From contig DATATB010000143.1 of NCBI GenBank assembly GCA_036268995.1, positions 1 through 64,000 of the forward strand: 64,000 nucleotides of DNA, read 5' to 3'. Below the pieces are notes generated by a model, which worked only from the letters and a program-made list of their open reading frames with translations, did not search any database and had not been told where the DNA came from. Made by a program: the position numbers and the translations under genes. The DNA is from DATATB01 sp036268995. GTDB lineage: Bacteria; Planctomycetota; Planctomycetia; Pirellulales; PNKZ01. How positions within the stretch are numbered: the first letter of the stretch is position 1; the number at the start of each line of letters is the position of its first letter. Below are positions 35,486 through 45,400 of this stretch, piece by piece.

Positions 35486-36694
35486 ATGTCAGCATGTGTC
35501 TCGATTGCGCGCTCGTCGAAGCTTTTGGTCGTCTGTTTATCCGGACTGTCGTTGGGCGCGTCGGCATCGAGCGCCGATCGGACCGAAGTGTTTCGTGCGC
35601 AGGCGTCGCGAGCGATCACGCTGAAGCAGATTTCGTATCTCCCGCCGCTGGACGAACCGCTCGTGCCGGCCGTGGTGCCCAAGGCGATGCGCACGCTGGC
35701 GCAGCAGCAACTGTTTGCTGCTCAGCAGCCGCTGCCCGCCTCGTGGCACTTGAGCGTGCTCAACGGCGGTCAGCCGCGCAGTGCGCATGACGTTTCGCCT
35801 TTGCCCGGCCGCGTGATCGATTCGGCCCGCTCGGTGTGGCCGCGTGAATCAATGGTGCAGGCGACTTGGAAATTCCGCTCGCTGGACGACAGCAACGCGA
35901 CCGAGTATCCCACGACGTTCGGCCTGGCCCGCGGCACTCCGGTCTGTGCCGACTTCAATGGCGACGGCCAGGTCGAGCTCGGCCTGTTCGCCGCCGGGCG
36001 CTGGTGGATTGACATCAACGGCAATCGCGCTTGGGACGAAGACGATCTGTCGATCCGCTTGGGCGATGCCGGCGATCAGCCGATCCTCGGTGATTGGGAC
36101 GGCGACGGCAAGGCCGACATCGGTGTCTTCGGCCGCAGTTGGTCGGGCGATCGCGAAGCCGTGATGCTCGGTGCCGGCCTGCCCGACGCCGACAACAATC
36201 TGACCGGCCGGCCGAAGAACGTCCCGCTGTCGCGAGCCGCCTTCGGTTCCCGCGACCTGCAGCTCACGGCCTTCGGCCAGGTCCGCACCGACGTCATCGA
36301 TCACGTCATGCAGTTCGGTGCCAGCGGCGATCGGGCCGTCAGCGGCGACTTCAACGGCGACGGCATCGACACGGTCGGCATCTTCCGCCACGGCCACTGG
36401 GTGCTCGATACCGATGGTGACGGCCGCTACACCGATCGCGACCTGGCTTTCGACTTCGGCCCGGCCAGCGGCACGCCGATCGTCGGCGACTTCAACGGCG
36501 ACGGCCGCGACGAAGTGGGCGTCTACGACCAGGGCGTCTGGCACCTCGACACCAACGGCGATCGCGTGCTCGACAGCCACGACCAGGTGGTCCACTTTGG
36601 TTCCGCCGGCGATCAGCCCTTCGTGGCCGACTTCACCGGCGAAGGCCGCGACTCGCTCGGCCTCTACGCCCCCACGACCGTCGCCGCCCAGTAA
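35486..36694 (+). CDS. Secreted calcium-binding FG-GAP/VCBS-like repeat protein
   Basis: This 402-residue protein has a signal peptide (LLVVCLSGLSLGASASSA). From about residue 150 it is built of repeats of roughly 60 residues, each with VxGDFNGDGxDxVGxFxxGxW followed by LDTNGDGxxxxxD and FGxxGDxP. The DxNxDG loops (DFNGDGQVE, DWDGDGKAD, DFNGDGIDT, DFNGDGRDE) are calcium-binding in form, and the whole resembles part of an integrin-type beta-propeller. Only about four blades are visible, so it may be incomplete as a propeller or may oligomerise. It is probably exported to the cell surface. It ends in a clear intrinsic terminator. Confidence 0.8.
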   Translation: MSACVSIARSSKLLVVCLSGLSLGASASSADRTEVFRAQASRAITLKQISYLPPLDEPLVPAVVPKAMRTLAQQQLFAAQQPLPASWHLSVLNGGQPRSAHDVSPLPGRVIDSARSVWPRESMVQATWKFRSLDDSNATEYPTTFGLARGTPVCADFNGDGQVELGLFAAGRWWIDINGNRAWDEDDLSIRLGDAGDQPILGDWDGDGKADIGVFGRSWSGDREAVMLGAGLPDADNNLTGRPKNVPLSRAAFGSRDLQLTAFGQVRTDVIDHVMQFGASGDRAVSGDFNGDGIDTVGIFRHGHWVLDTDGDGRYTDRDLAFDFGPASGTPIVGDFNGDGRDEVGVYDQGVWHLDTNGDRVLDSHDQVVHFGSAGDQPFVADFTGEGRDSLGLYAPTTVAAQ

Positions 36695-36743
36695 TCGGCC
36701 GCCAGCAAAACCAACTGGCCCCTTTCGCGCCACCCCCAAAGCC

Positions 36744-36772
36744 CACGGACTGCGGTCCGTGGGTTTTTTTAT
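36744..36772 (+). terminator. Intrinsic terminator, CCCACGGAC/GTCCGTGGG plus T7
   Basis: CCCACGGAC (36744-36752) and GTCCGTGGG (36757-36765) form a 9-bp stem with loop TGCG, followed by seven T residues. It lies 50 bp after the FG-GAP-like gene. It is the only one of three copies in the window with a proper T-run. Confidence 0.85.
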
Positions 36773-36876
36773 TGGCACGGCCGAAGCGAGTTTTCCTCGC
36801 GGCACCTGCTGATGTTGGTTAGAACAAAATACGGGCGGCAAGAAAGTCGAAAAGATCACACAGCAGGAAAAACCGC

Positions 36877-37941
36877 GTGCCCCGTTCAATTCTCTCGACT
36901 GGGAACCTTCGTCGAATTTGGGTCTGCGGCGTCCTGGTCGCAAGCTTTCTGGCTTGCGGCGTGTCGCACCTCTATGCCTGTCTCTGGCTCTATGGGACCG
37001 ATCCGGAGGGGCACTCCAAGACATTCAACGGTGGAAAAGTCGACAATGTCGATCAACTGGTCTACGAGGCGCATCATCCGCGCCTGGATCGCGAGCATTG
37101 GGCGCGCAACCTGGATTGGTTAGAGACCAAGGCAAAGCTCAAGGATTACAAGCAACAGAACGACTTTGCCGTGAACCTTCTTCGAGCGGGCGAAGCACAG
37201 CGTGCAATCGACATTTTGAAGTCGATCGAAGACAAGCGGCCCGGTGAATATGCCACGGCGGCGAATCTCGGCACCGCGTATGAACTCGCTGGCGAGAATG
37301 ATCTCGCTCTCAAGTGGATCAAGGAGGCGATTCACCGCAACCCAGGGTCACACGAGGGGACCGAATGGGTACACGTCCGGATCCTGGAAGCGAAACTGAA
37401 GCTCGAAAAGGATCCAAAGTGGCTTCAAGAGCACGGCGTGCTGGCACTGGACTTTGGCCCAGAGCTGATCCCTCACGCGCCGCCGGCCGTCGTCGATGAT
37501 CTGGGAAACAAGCACGATCCCAAGGACGTGGAGGCGGCGATTCGGCATCAATTGCACGAACGCATCCCACTCGTGCCGCCGCCCAATCCAATCGTCGGAG
37601 ACTTGCTGGCCGATCTGGGAACCCTAATTGTCCTTGACGGCATCATTGAACACGCGCTGCCCGTTTATGACCTGGCGCTTGAATATCACGTGCCAAGGCG
37701 GGATCTGGCTTTGAAGCGGATCTCGCATTTTAAACAGCTTGTGGCAGCAAATCCCGACTCACTGCAACCCAGCTCGTCGGAGAACGCACGCAGCAATCAC
37801 GACACGGAGGGTGCAATCCTAGTCGCGATCGCCATTGGAGTAATTGCACTATTATTCGTCCTGTTGGCCCTTGCATACCTCGGCCGCCCGCGGGCAAGCC
37901 AGCCACCGGGCGCCGCAAGCCCCGATCCGAAAGAAGAATAG
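36877..37941 (+). CDS. Membrane-anchored TPR-like protein of unknown function
   Basis: This 354-residue protein starts at GTG 36877 with AGGAA 8 bases upstream. An N-terminal hydrophobic segment (VCGVLVASFLACGVSHLYAC) and a C-terminal membrane segment (GAILVAIAIGVIALLFVLLALAYL) bracket a helical middle with TPR-like units (FAVNLLRAGEAQRAIDILKS; ATAANLGTAYELAGENDLAL). The middle contains a proline-rich part (RIPLVPPPNP). Most of the protein would lie outside the cytoplasm. No closer family is recognised. It follows the FG-GAP-like gene but is separated by a terminator. Confidence 0.7.
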   Translation: MPRSILSTGNLRRIWVCGVLVASFLACGVSHLYACLWLYGTDPEGHSKTFNGGKVDNVDQLVYEAHHPRLDREHWARNLDWLETKAKLKDYKQQNDFAVNLLRAGEAQRAIDILKSIEDKRPGEYATAANLGTAYELAGENDLALKWIKEAIHRNPGSHEGTEWVHVRILEAKLKLEKDPKWLQEHGVLALDFGPELIPHAPPAVVDDLGNKHDPKDVEAAIRHQLHERIPLVPPPNPIVGDLLADLGTLIVLDGIIEHALPVYDLALEYHVPRRDLALKRISHFKQLVAANPDSLQPSSSENARSNHDTEGAILVAIAIGVIALLFVLLALAYLGRPRASQPPGAASPDPKEE

Positions 37942-37972
37942 CCGCGGATAAACGCGGATCAGCGCGGATCGG
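37941..37972 (+). repeat. GCGGATAAACGCGGATCAGC repeat
   Basis: The element CCGCGGATAAACGCGGATCA followed by GCGCGGATCGG holds three spaced CGCGGAT units directly after the TPR gene stop. It is non-coding. No second copy was found in the window. Confidence 0.4.
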
Positions 37973-38088
37973 AGCAGCAAAAAAACATTGCCGGCGGGGG
38001 CGGACCTTTGCTATGATAGGCCTGCACGGATACCCGCCCCAAGCGGGGGTCAGTACGACTCCCGTCCTACCCTACATTGGCTTGTGCC

Positions 38089-41013
38089 ATGCCTCGGACG
38101 GCTCGCTGGAAAAGCGTGCTCGGTGGCCGGTTCTTCGGCGGCCTCTTAAGTGGCCTGCTCGTGGCACTTTCGTCGGCCGCGGCCTGGGCTGAACCACCGC
38201 CGCCGGCTGCCGAGGTCGAATTCTTCGAGCGGAAGATCCGGCCGGTGCTGGCCGAGCACTGTTTGCAGTGCCATTCGCAAAAACAGGTCAAAGGCGGCCT
38301 GCGGCTCGACTCGCGCGAGGGCTGGGTCACGGGCGGCGATTCCGGCCCGGCTGTCATTCCGGGCAAGCCCGCCGACAGCCCCATGCTCCAGGCCCTGCAC
38401 TATGACCCCAACTTTGTGCAGATGCCGCCCAAGGGCCGGCTGTCGGCCGAGGTGGTCGCAAACTTCGAGCGTTGGGTGGCTCACGGCGCGATCGATCCCC
38501 GCGGCGGCGATGCCGGGCTGACGGCCAAGCCAAAAGCTAAGCCGCTCGATCTGGTAAAGGCCCGCAAGCATTGGGCCTATCAGCCGGTCGTCGATCCGCC
38601 GATCCCACCCACGACTAATAAAAACTGGCCGCAAGGCAATATCGACCGCTTGATTCTGGCGCACCTCGAGCACGCCGGGTTGGCGCCGGTCGAAGACGCA
38701 GACCGCACGACTTTGGTGCGGCGCCTGTATTTCGATCTGATCGGCCTGCCGCCGACACCGGACGAAATCAACGCGTTCGTAGCCGAAAGTTCACCACAGG
38801 CTTATGAAGAACTGGTCGAGCGGCTGCTGGCCAGCCCGCGCTTCGGCGAACGTTGGGCCCGGCATTGGCTCGACGTGGTGCGGTTTGCCGAAAGCCTGAC
38901 GCTGCGCGGCTTTGTGTTGTCCACGGCCTGGCGCTATCGCGATTATTGCATTGAAGCGTTCAATGCCGATCGGCCTTTCGACCGCTTCCTGCTCGAGCAA
39001 GTGGCCGGCGATCTGCTGCCGGCCGACAAGCCGGCCGACGCCCGGCGGCAGCGAATTGCGGTCGCCTTCCTGACTCTCGGCAACAACAACCTGGAAGAGC
39101 AGGACAAGCAGCAACTGCGGATGGACGTCGTCGACGAGCAGTTGGATACGATCGGCAAGGCGCTGCTGGCCCAGACGATCGGCTGCGCTCGCTGCCACGA
39201 TCACAAGTTCGATCCGATTCCCACGCGCGACTACTACGCGCTGGCCGGCATCCTGCGCAGCACGCGCACGCTCACGCCAGCCAATGTTTCAAAATGGATC
39301 GAATCGCCGCTGCCGCTGGAGCCGGAGGAAGAAGTCCCCTACGCGGCCCACGATGCCAGCGTGCAGAAGCTCGAAGTCCGCATCAGCCACGAGCGCGAGG
39401 CGCTCAAAACGGCACTGGCCACCGCCGACGGCAAAGCCGGCGGCCAGCAGCCGGAAGTCCTCGATCCCGACAATCTGCCGGGCCTCGTGGTCGACGACAG
39501 CCAGGCCAAGCCGGTCGGCAAGTGGAAGGTCTCGCAGTTCACGCGCCGCTACATCGGCGAGGGCTATCGGCACGACGACAACACGGGCAAAGGCACCAAG
39601 ACGCTGACGTTCGTCCCCGAGATCACAAAAGCCGGCAAGTACGAAGTCCGGCTGGCCTACTCGCCCAGCTCGAAGCGGGCGACAGCCGTGCCGGTCACGA
39701 TTTTTAGTGCCGACGGCGAGCACACGGCCCGGGTCAACATGCGCGAGATTCCGGACTTCGACGGCCGCTTCATCTCGCTGGGCGTGTACACCTTCGAGGC
39801 CAACGGCCAGGGCTTCGTGATTGTCTCGAACGACGGCACCGACGGCTACGTGACGGCCGACGCGGTGCAGTTCATTCCCTTCGAGGCCACCGACAAGTTG
39901 CTGAAAGCGGCCAAGGCCAAATTCGCCGGCAAGCTGCCGGCGGAAGCCCAGCACGCGGCCGACCGGCTGCGCGAGTTGGAAAAAGAACTGGCCGCGCTGA
40001 AGAAAACAGGGCCGCGGCGGCCGACTGTGATCAGCGTCGACGAAGAGCGCCCGATTGAAGAGGCTCACATTTGCGTGCGCGGCAACGTCCACAACCAGGG
40101 CGACCTGGTGCCGCGCGGCTTTTTGCAAGTCGCCAACTACGATTCGCCGGTCGAAATGCCGAGCAATGAAAGCGGCCGGCTCGAGCTGGGCCGCTGGCTC
40201 GCCAGCCCGCGCAATCCGCTGACGTCCCGCGTAATGGTCAACCGCATCTGGCATTGGCTGCTGGGTGCGGGGCTCGTGCGAACGACCGACAATTTTGGCG
40301 CCGCGGGCGAAAAGCCTTCGCATCCCGAGCTGCTCGATTACCTGGCCACGCGGCTGGTGCGCGAGAACTGGTCGGTCAAACGCCTCGTGCGCGAGATCGT
40401 GTTGTCGCGAACGTACCGCCTGTCTTCGACGGGCAATGCCCGCCTGGCGGCAGCCGATCCCGAGAACCGCTTGCTCGCGCACGCCAACCGCCGCCGGCTC
40501 GATGCCGAATGCATTCGTGATGCGATGCTGTGCGTCAGCGGCCAGCTTGATTTGACTGCCGGCGGCACGACGATTCCGGCGGACAAGACGGCCGACTACG
40601 GCTTCGTATCGACCAGCACGCGCCGCAGCGTGTATCTGCCGATGTTCCGCAATTCGCTGCCTGATCTGCTGGCCGCGTTCGACATGGCCGATCCCAGCAT
40701 GGTCACCGGCGTGCGCAACGTGAGCACCGTGTCGCCGCAAGCGCTGTTCATGATGAACAATCCCTTCGTGCGTCAGCAGGCCGAGCTAACCGCTAAGAGG
40801 CTGTTGGACGCAGGGACCAAACCGCGGGACGAGCAGATTCGCAGCGCGTTTTTGCAAGTGCTGGGCCGCTCGCCCACGTCGATCGAGCTCGAGCGTACCG
40901 ACGCCTATTTGCAAGAATTGCTCTCCGGCAAGAGTCCCGCGACCGTGCAAGAGGCCTGGACCCGCGTGGTGCAGGCCTTGTTGGGTTCGATCGACTTCCG
41001 CTACTTGAACTAG
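38089..41013 (+). CDS. Planctomycete cytochrome c/DUF1549/DUF1553 protein with golvesin-like central domain
   Basis: 974 residues. A signal peptide (GLLSGLLVALSSAAAWA) precedes the planctomycete-type cytochrome c domain with CLQCHS and GGDSGPAVIPGKP. DUF1549 follows (LVRRLYFDLIGLPPTPDEI, SPRFGERWARHWLDVVRFAE, CARCHDHKFDPIPTRDYYAL with a second CxxCH). A central beta-rich domain (about 470-610) resembles golvesin/xanthan-lyase C-terminal modules (GKYEVRLAYSPSSKR, YVTADAVQFIP). DUF1553 closes it (MVNRIWHWLLGAGLVRTTDN, NPFVRQQAELTAKRLLD). Two CxxCH sites suggest haem attachment and extracytoplasmic redox chemistry. ATG 38089 is chosen over a TTG 12 bp upstream. The partner DUF1501 gene starts 16 bp downstream. 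Confidence 0.9.
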   Translation: MPRTARWKSVLGGRFFGGLLSGLLVALSSAAAWAEPPPPAAEVEFFERKIRPVLAEHCLQCHSQKQVKGGLRLDSREGWVTGGDSGPAVIPGKPADSPMLQALHYDPNFVQMPPKGRLSAEVVANFERWVAHGAIDPRGGDAGLTAKPKAKPLDLVKARKHWAYQPVVDPPIPPTTNKNWPQGNIDRLILAHLEHAGLAPVEDADRTTLVRRLYFDLIGLPPTPDEINAFVAESSPQAYEELVERLLASPRFGERWARHWLDVVRFAESLTLRGFVLSTAWRYRDYCIEAFNADRPFDRFLLEQVAGDLLPADKPADARRQRIAVAFLTLGNNNLEEQDKQQLRMDVVDEQLDTIGKALLAQTIGCARCHDHKFDPIPTRDYYALAGILRSTRTLTPANVSKWIESPLPLEPEEEVPYAAHDASVQKLEVRISHEREALKTALATADGKAGGQQPEVLDPDNLPGLVVDDSQAKPVGKWKVSQFTRRYIGEGYRHDDNTGKGTKTLTFVPEITKAGKYEVRLAYSPSSKRATAVPVTIFSADGEHTARVNMREIPDFDGRFISLGVYTFEANGQGFVIVSNDGTDGYVTADAVQFIPFEATDKLLKAAKAKFAGKLPAEAQHAADRLRELEKELAALKKTGPRRPTVISVDEERPIEEAHICVRGNVHNQGDLVPRGFLQVANYDSPVEMPSNESGRLELGRWLASPRNPLTSRVMVNRIWHWLLGAGLVRTTDNFGAAGEKPSHPELLDYLATRLVRENWSVKRLVREIVLSRTYRLSSTGNARLAAADPENRLLAHANRRRLDAECIRDAMLCVSGQLDLTAGGTTIPADKTADYGFVSTSTRRSVYLPMFRNSLPDLLAAFDMADPSMVTGVRNVSTVSPQALFMMNNPFVRQQAELTAKRLLDAGTKPRDEQIRSAFLQVLGRSPTSIELERTDAYLQELLSGKSPATVQEAWTRVVQALLGSIDFRYLN

Positions 41014-41029
41014 AGGCCCCGCAAGCGCC

Positions 41030-42469
41030 ATGAACGAACCACTTGGATTCACGCGCCGCCAGGCGCTGCTGGGCTCGGGCTGCGGCTTTGGTTACCTGGC
41101 CCTGGCGGATCTTGCGGCCCGGGCGGCCGGCGGTGTCTCGGCGGCCAGTGCCGATCCGCTGGCGCCCAAGACGCCGCCGCTGCCGATGCGGGCCAAGCGC
41201 GTGATCTTCCTGTTCATGCAGGGCGGCGTGAGCCACGTCGATTCGTACGACCACAAGCCGCTGCTGGACAAGGAAGACGGCCAGGCCCATCCCTTCGACG
41301 ACGATCGCGCGCTGGCCAATCGCGGCGTCCGCGGCACTTCGCACCGCATCATGAAAAGCCGCTGGAAATTTTCGCAATATGGCCAGTCGGGCCGGCCGGT
41401 CTCCGAGCTGTTTCCGCACACGGCCCAACATGCCGACGACTTGTGCTTCGTCCATTCGCTGCACACCGAAGGCATCGCCCACGGGCCGGCCACGTTGTTT
41501 CTGCACTGCGGTTCGACCAGCTTTGTCCGGCCTTCGATGGGTTCGTGGATCACGTACGGCCTGGGCACCGAGAACGAGAACCTGCCGGGTTTTGTCTCGA
41601 TCGGCCCCTCGAATGGCAACGGCGGACCGCGCAATTACGGCACCGCGTTTCTGCCGGCCGTGTATCAAGGCACGGCGCTGGGCAAGGCCGGCGCACCGGC
41701 TCGCGAGGCCACGTTCCACGACCTGGTAAATGCGGATCCCGATCGTGCGGCGCAGCGCCGGCAGCTCGACTTCTTGCAAGACTTGAATGCCCGGCAGGCG
41801 GCCGCACGGCCCGGCGATAGCGAGCTGGAAGCGGTGATTAACTCGTACGAGCTGGGCTGGCGCTTGCAACAGCACGCCCCCGAAGTGCTGGACATCGGCC
41901 GCGAGACGCCCGAGACGATGGCGCTCTACGGCATCGGGCAGAAGGAGACCGACAACTTCGGCCGGCAATGCCTGCTGGCTCGGCGCTTGTGCGAGTCGGG
42001 CGTGCGCTACATCCAGGTCACCTACGGCGACAGCAGTGCCAATCCCGCCTGGGACCAGCATTCGAACATCGAAAAGCACGCCATCCATGCCAAGGCGGTC
42101 GATCAGCCGATCGCCGGGCTGCTGGCCGATCTCAAGCGTCGCGGCCTGCTGGAAGACACGCTCGTGTGGTGGGGCGGTGAATTCGGACGCACGCCCTACG
42201 CCGAACGCAACGGCACCGGCCGCGACCACAACCCGCGCGGCTTTACCATGTGGCTGGCCGGCGGCGGCGTGAAGCCCGGCTTTGCCTATGGCCAGACCGA
42301 TGAGTTCGGCCACCTGGCGGTGGAGAACAAAGTCCATATGCACGATTTGCACGCCACGATCCTGCACCTGCTGGGCTTGAACCACGAGCGGCTCACGTTC
42401 CGCTACGCCGGCCGCAACTTCCGCCTGACCGACGTCTTCGGCCAGGTCGTGCATCCAATTCTGGCGTAA
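41030..42469 (+). CDS. Tat-exported DUF1501 protein (sulfatase/alkaline phosphatase superfamily)
   Basis: This 479-residue protein has a twin-arginine signal (FTRRQALLGSGCGFGYLALA). The body follows DUF1501: KRVIFLFMQGGVSHVDSYDH, SELFPHTAQHADDLCFVHSL, and WWGGEFGRTPYAERN with GRDHNPRGFTMWLAGGGVKPG. Histidines and aspartates at these places match metal ligands of the alkaline phosphatase fold, but no activity is proven for the family. Tat export implies that it folds, perhaps with metal, before export. It is always found beside DUF1549/1553 proteins, as here, and probably works on the same extracellular substrate. It ends 23 bp before the second such pair. Confidence 0.9.
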   Translation: MNEPLGFTRRQALLGSGCGFGYLALADLAARAAGGVSAASADPLAPKTPPLPMRAKRVIFLFMQGGVSHVDSYDHKPLLDKEDGQAHPFDDDRALANRGVRGTSHRIMKSRWKFSQYGQSGRPVSELFPHTAQHADDLCFVHSLHTEGIAHGPATLFLHCGSTSFVRPSMGSWITYGLGTENENLPGFVSIGPSNGNGGPRNYGTAFLPAVYQGTALGKAGAPAREATFHDLVNADPDRAAQRRQLDFLQDLNARQAAARPGDSELEAVINSYELGWRLQQHAPEVLDIGRETPETMALYGIGQKETDNFGRQCLLARRLCESGVRYIQVTYGDSSANPAWDQHSNIEKHAIHAKAVDQPIAGLLADLKRRGLLEDTLVWWGGEFGRTPYAERNGTGRDHNPRGFTMWLAGGGVKPGFAYGQTDEFGHLAVENKVHMHDLHATILHLLGLNHERLTFRYAGRNFRLTDVFGQVVHPILA

Positions 42470-42492
42470 CCGACACCCCGTCTTGCTCTGCC

Positions 42493-45400
42493 ATGCCCCA
42501 GACCGCGCGCTACTGGAGCCTGCTGGCCGGCCTGTTGCTCGTGCTGCCGCCAGCAGCCGCGTGGGCCGCTCCGTCGGCTGCGGATGTTGAATTCTTCGAG
42601 CGCCACGTGCGGCCGGTCTTGGTCGATCAGTGCTACAAGTGTCATTCGTCCCAGGCCAAAAAACTGCAAGCCGGCCTGCTAGCCGATAGTCGGCAGGGGC
42701 TGCTCACCGGCGGCGACACCGGCCCGGCCCTGGTTCCGGGCAAGCCCGACGACAGCCTGATTGTGCAGGCCGTGCGCTACGACGACGTCGCACTGCAAAT
42801 GCCGCCGCACGGCAAGTTGCCGCCCGAGCAGATCGCCGCGATCGCGAAGTGGGTCGAGCTGGGAGCACCCTGGCCGAACGAGGCCGGTAAAGGCGGCGCG
42901 CCAGTTGCCAAGGCCGCGTTCGATCTCGAAGGCCGCAAGCGGGCCCATTGGGCCTGGCAGCCGGTCAGCGTGCGGCCGGCGCCCAGCACGAGCGACGCAT
43001 CGTGGCCAGACGGCGAGATCGATCGCTATATCCTTACCAAGCTCGAAACGGCCGGACTCCGGCCCGCGCCTGCGGCCGATCGGAAGACGCTATTGCGCCG
43101 CGTGTACTTCGATCTGACCGGCTTGCCGCCGACGGCGGCCGAAATGCTCGAATTCCTGGCCGACGATTCTCCGAGTGCTTATGAACGGGCCGTCGATCGG
43201 CTGCTGGCCTCGCCGCGGTTTGGCGAGCATTGGGCTCGGCACTGGCTCGACTTGGCCCGCTATGCGGAGAGCCGCGGCCACGAGTTCGATTACACGATCC
43301 CCAATGCCTGGCAATATCGCGATTATGTCATCCGCGCGATCAACGCCGACGTGCCTTACGACCAGTTTGTCCGCGAGCAAGTGGCCGGCGATTTGCTCGC
43401 GCGGCCCCGGTTGAATCCGGCAGCCGGTTTCAATGAATCCATCTTGGGCACGGGCTTCTGGTTCTTGGGCGAATGCACGCATTCGCCGGTCGACGTTCGC
43501 AAGGACGAGACCGACCGCTTCGACAACGCGGTCGACACGTTATCAAAGACCTTCCTGGGCCTGACCGTGGCTTGTGCCCGCTGCCACGACCACAAGTTCG
43601 ACGCCATTTCGACCAAGGACTACTACGCGCTGTTCGGGTTCCTGCACAGCAGCCGCTTTCGCCTGGCGGCGTTTGATGTTGAAGGCGCGAACCGGCGCGT
43701 CGCCGACCAATTGGCCCAAACCGCCGACCATCATCAATCGCAGGTTCGCTCGTCGGTGGCCGCGGCGCTCGAGCCGCAAGTCGAGCGCACGGCCGATTAT
43801 CTGCTGGCCGCGCGCGAAGCCCTGCGGGCAGTTAAACCGGCTGATCTGGTTTCAAGCGAAAAAGAAGCCGCAGCGAAAACCGTGCGGCTGAGCGAAGCGT
43901 TTCGCAGCCAGGTGGGCACGATCGCAGGTGTGCATGGCGTCGACGGCAAGCGGCTGGCGCAGTGGGTCGAAACCCTGCTCGCGGCCAAAGCCGACAAGTT
44001 TCATCCATTGCACGTGTGGGCCGTGTTGGCCGCCGACCGCGCAACCGACGATCCAAGCCGCTGGCTGGCGGCCATCGAGAAGACACTCGACCTCTGGCAC
44101 GAAAAGCAGACTGCGGCTCAAGCCAATATGCAATCGGTGCGCGTGATGGTCGACTACGCCAATTGCGATCCGGCGGTTTGGTTGCAGGACGGCTTTGCGT
44201 TCGGTCCGCGGCCGGCGCAGCCCGGCGATGTTTATGTGAGCGGAAGCCGTGAGCGGCCGGTGCTCGCAGTCGCCACCTGCGCCGCGGCCGAAAGGGATCC
44301 GCTGTGGGACGTGCTGCGGCCGGCCGAGGGCGTCGAGCACGAACCGGACCGGGCCGGCGCCTGGGTGCGCGCGGGCCGCACGCTCCAGACCAAGACCTTC
44401 CGGCTCACCAGCGGCAACGTGTATTACCTGCTGCGCGGAAGCTGCCACGTTTATGCCGAAGTCGATTCGCACCGCTTGAACGCCGGGCCGCTGCATGGCA
44501 AGCTGATCGCCAAGTTCGACGTGGGCGACCGCTTCCGCTGGGTGCGGCAGGATTTGACCGCCTATCCTGGCCGCAGCGTACATGTGGAGTTCACGCCGCA
44601 AGACAAAGCCGGCTTCGCCCTGGCGATGGTGGTCGAAGCTGACCGGCCGCCACCGCTGCCGGCTGAGCGGCCAAGTGCGTTGATGTCCGATCTGCTCGGG
44701 CAACAGGGCGGGACGCCCGCCAGCCTGGCCACGGGCCTGCAAAAGTTGTTCGAGCGCGTGTTGCAGGAATGGAGCGGCAACGCACTGTCGACCGATGCGG
44801 CCGACGGGGCGGGGCTCGTCGACTGGCTCACCCATAGCGAATTGTTCGCTGCCGGCGACGATCCGTGGCAGCAGGCGGCCGCCCCTTGGCTGGCCGAGCG
44901 CGCGCGATTGGCTGCCGAGATCAAGCCCGACATGCACCTGGCCCTGGCCATGCAGGACGGTACGCCGGAAGACGAACCGGTGTTGATCCGCGGCAATTCG
45001 AGCACGCCGGGCGAAATCGTGCCGCGCCGCTTTCTGGAAGCCATCGCCGGCACGGGGCAGCCGCCCATCAAGCATGGCAGCGGGCGGCTGGAACTGGCCG
45101 AGCGCATGCTCGACCCGGGCAACCCGCTGATTACGCGGGTGATCGCCAACCGGCTGTGGCAGCATTTGTTCGGCCGGGGCATCGTGGCCAGCGTCGATAA
45201 TTTCGGCGTGCTCGGCGAGCGGCCGACACATCCGGAGCTGCTCGATTACCTGGCCGATCGGCTGCCGCGCGAAGGCTGGTCGCTCAAGCGGATGATCAAG
45301 CTGCTGGTGCTTACCGAGACCTATCGCATGTCCAGCCGGCCGGCCGACGCCCGGGCCGAAGCGCTCGATCCGAAAAACGCGCTCTGGCATCGCATGCCGC

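Noticed and set aside
34000..35500. Known riboswitch in the 35.0-35.5 kb spacer
   Set aside because: Hairpins are present, but no consensus core of c-di-GMP, cobalamin, TPP or SAM riboswitches could be recognised.
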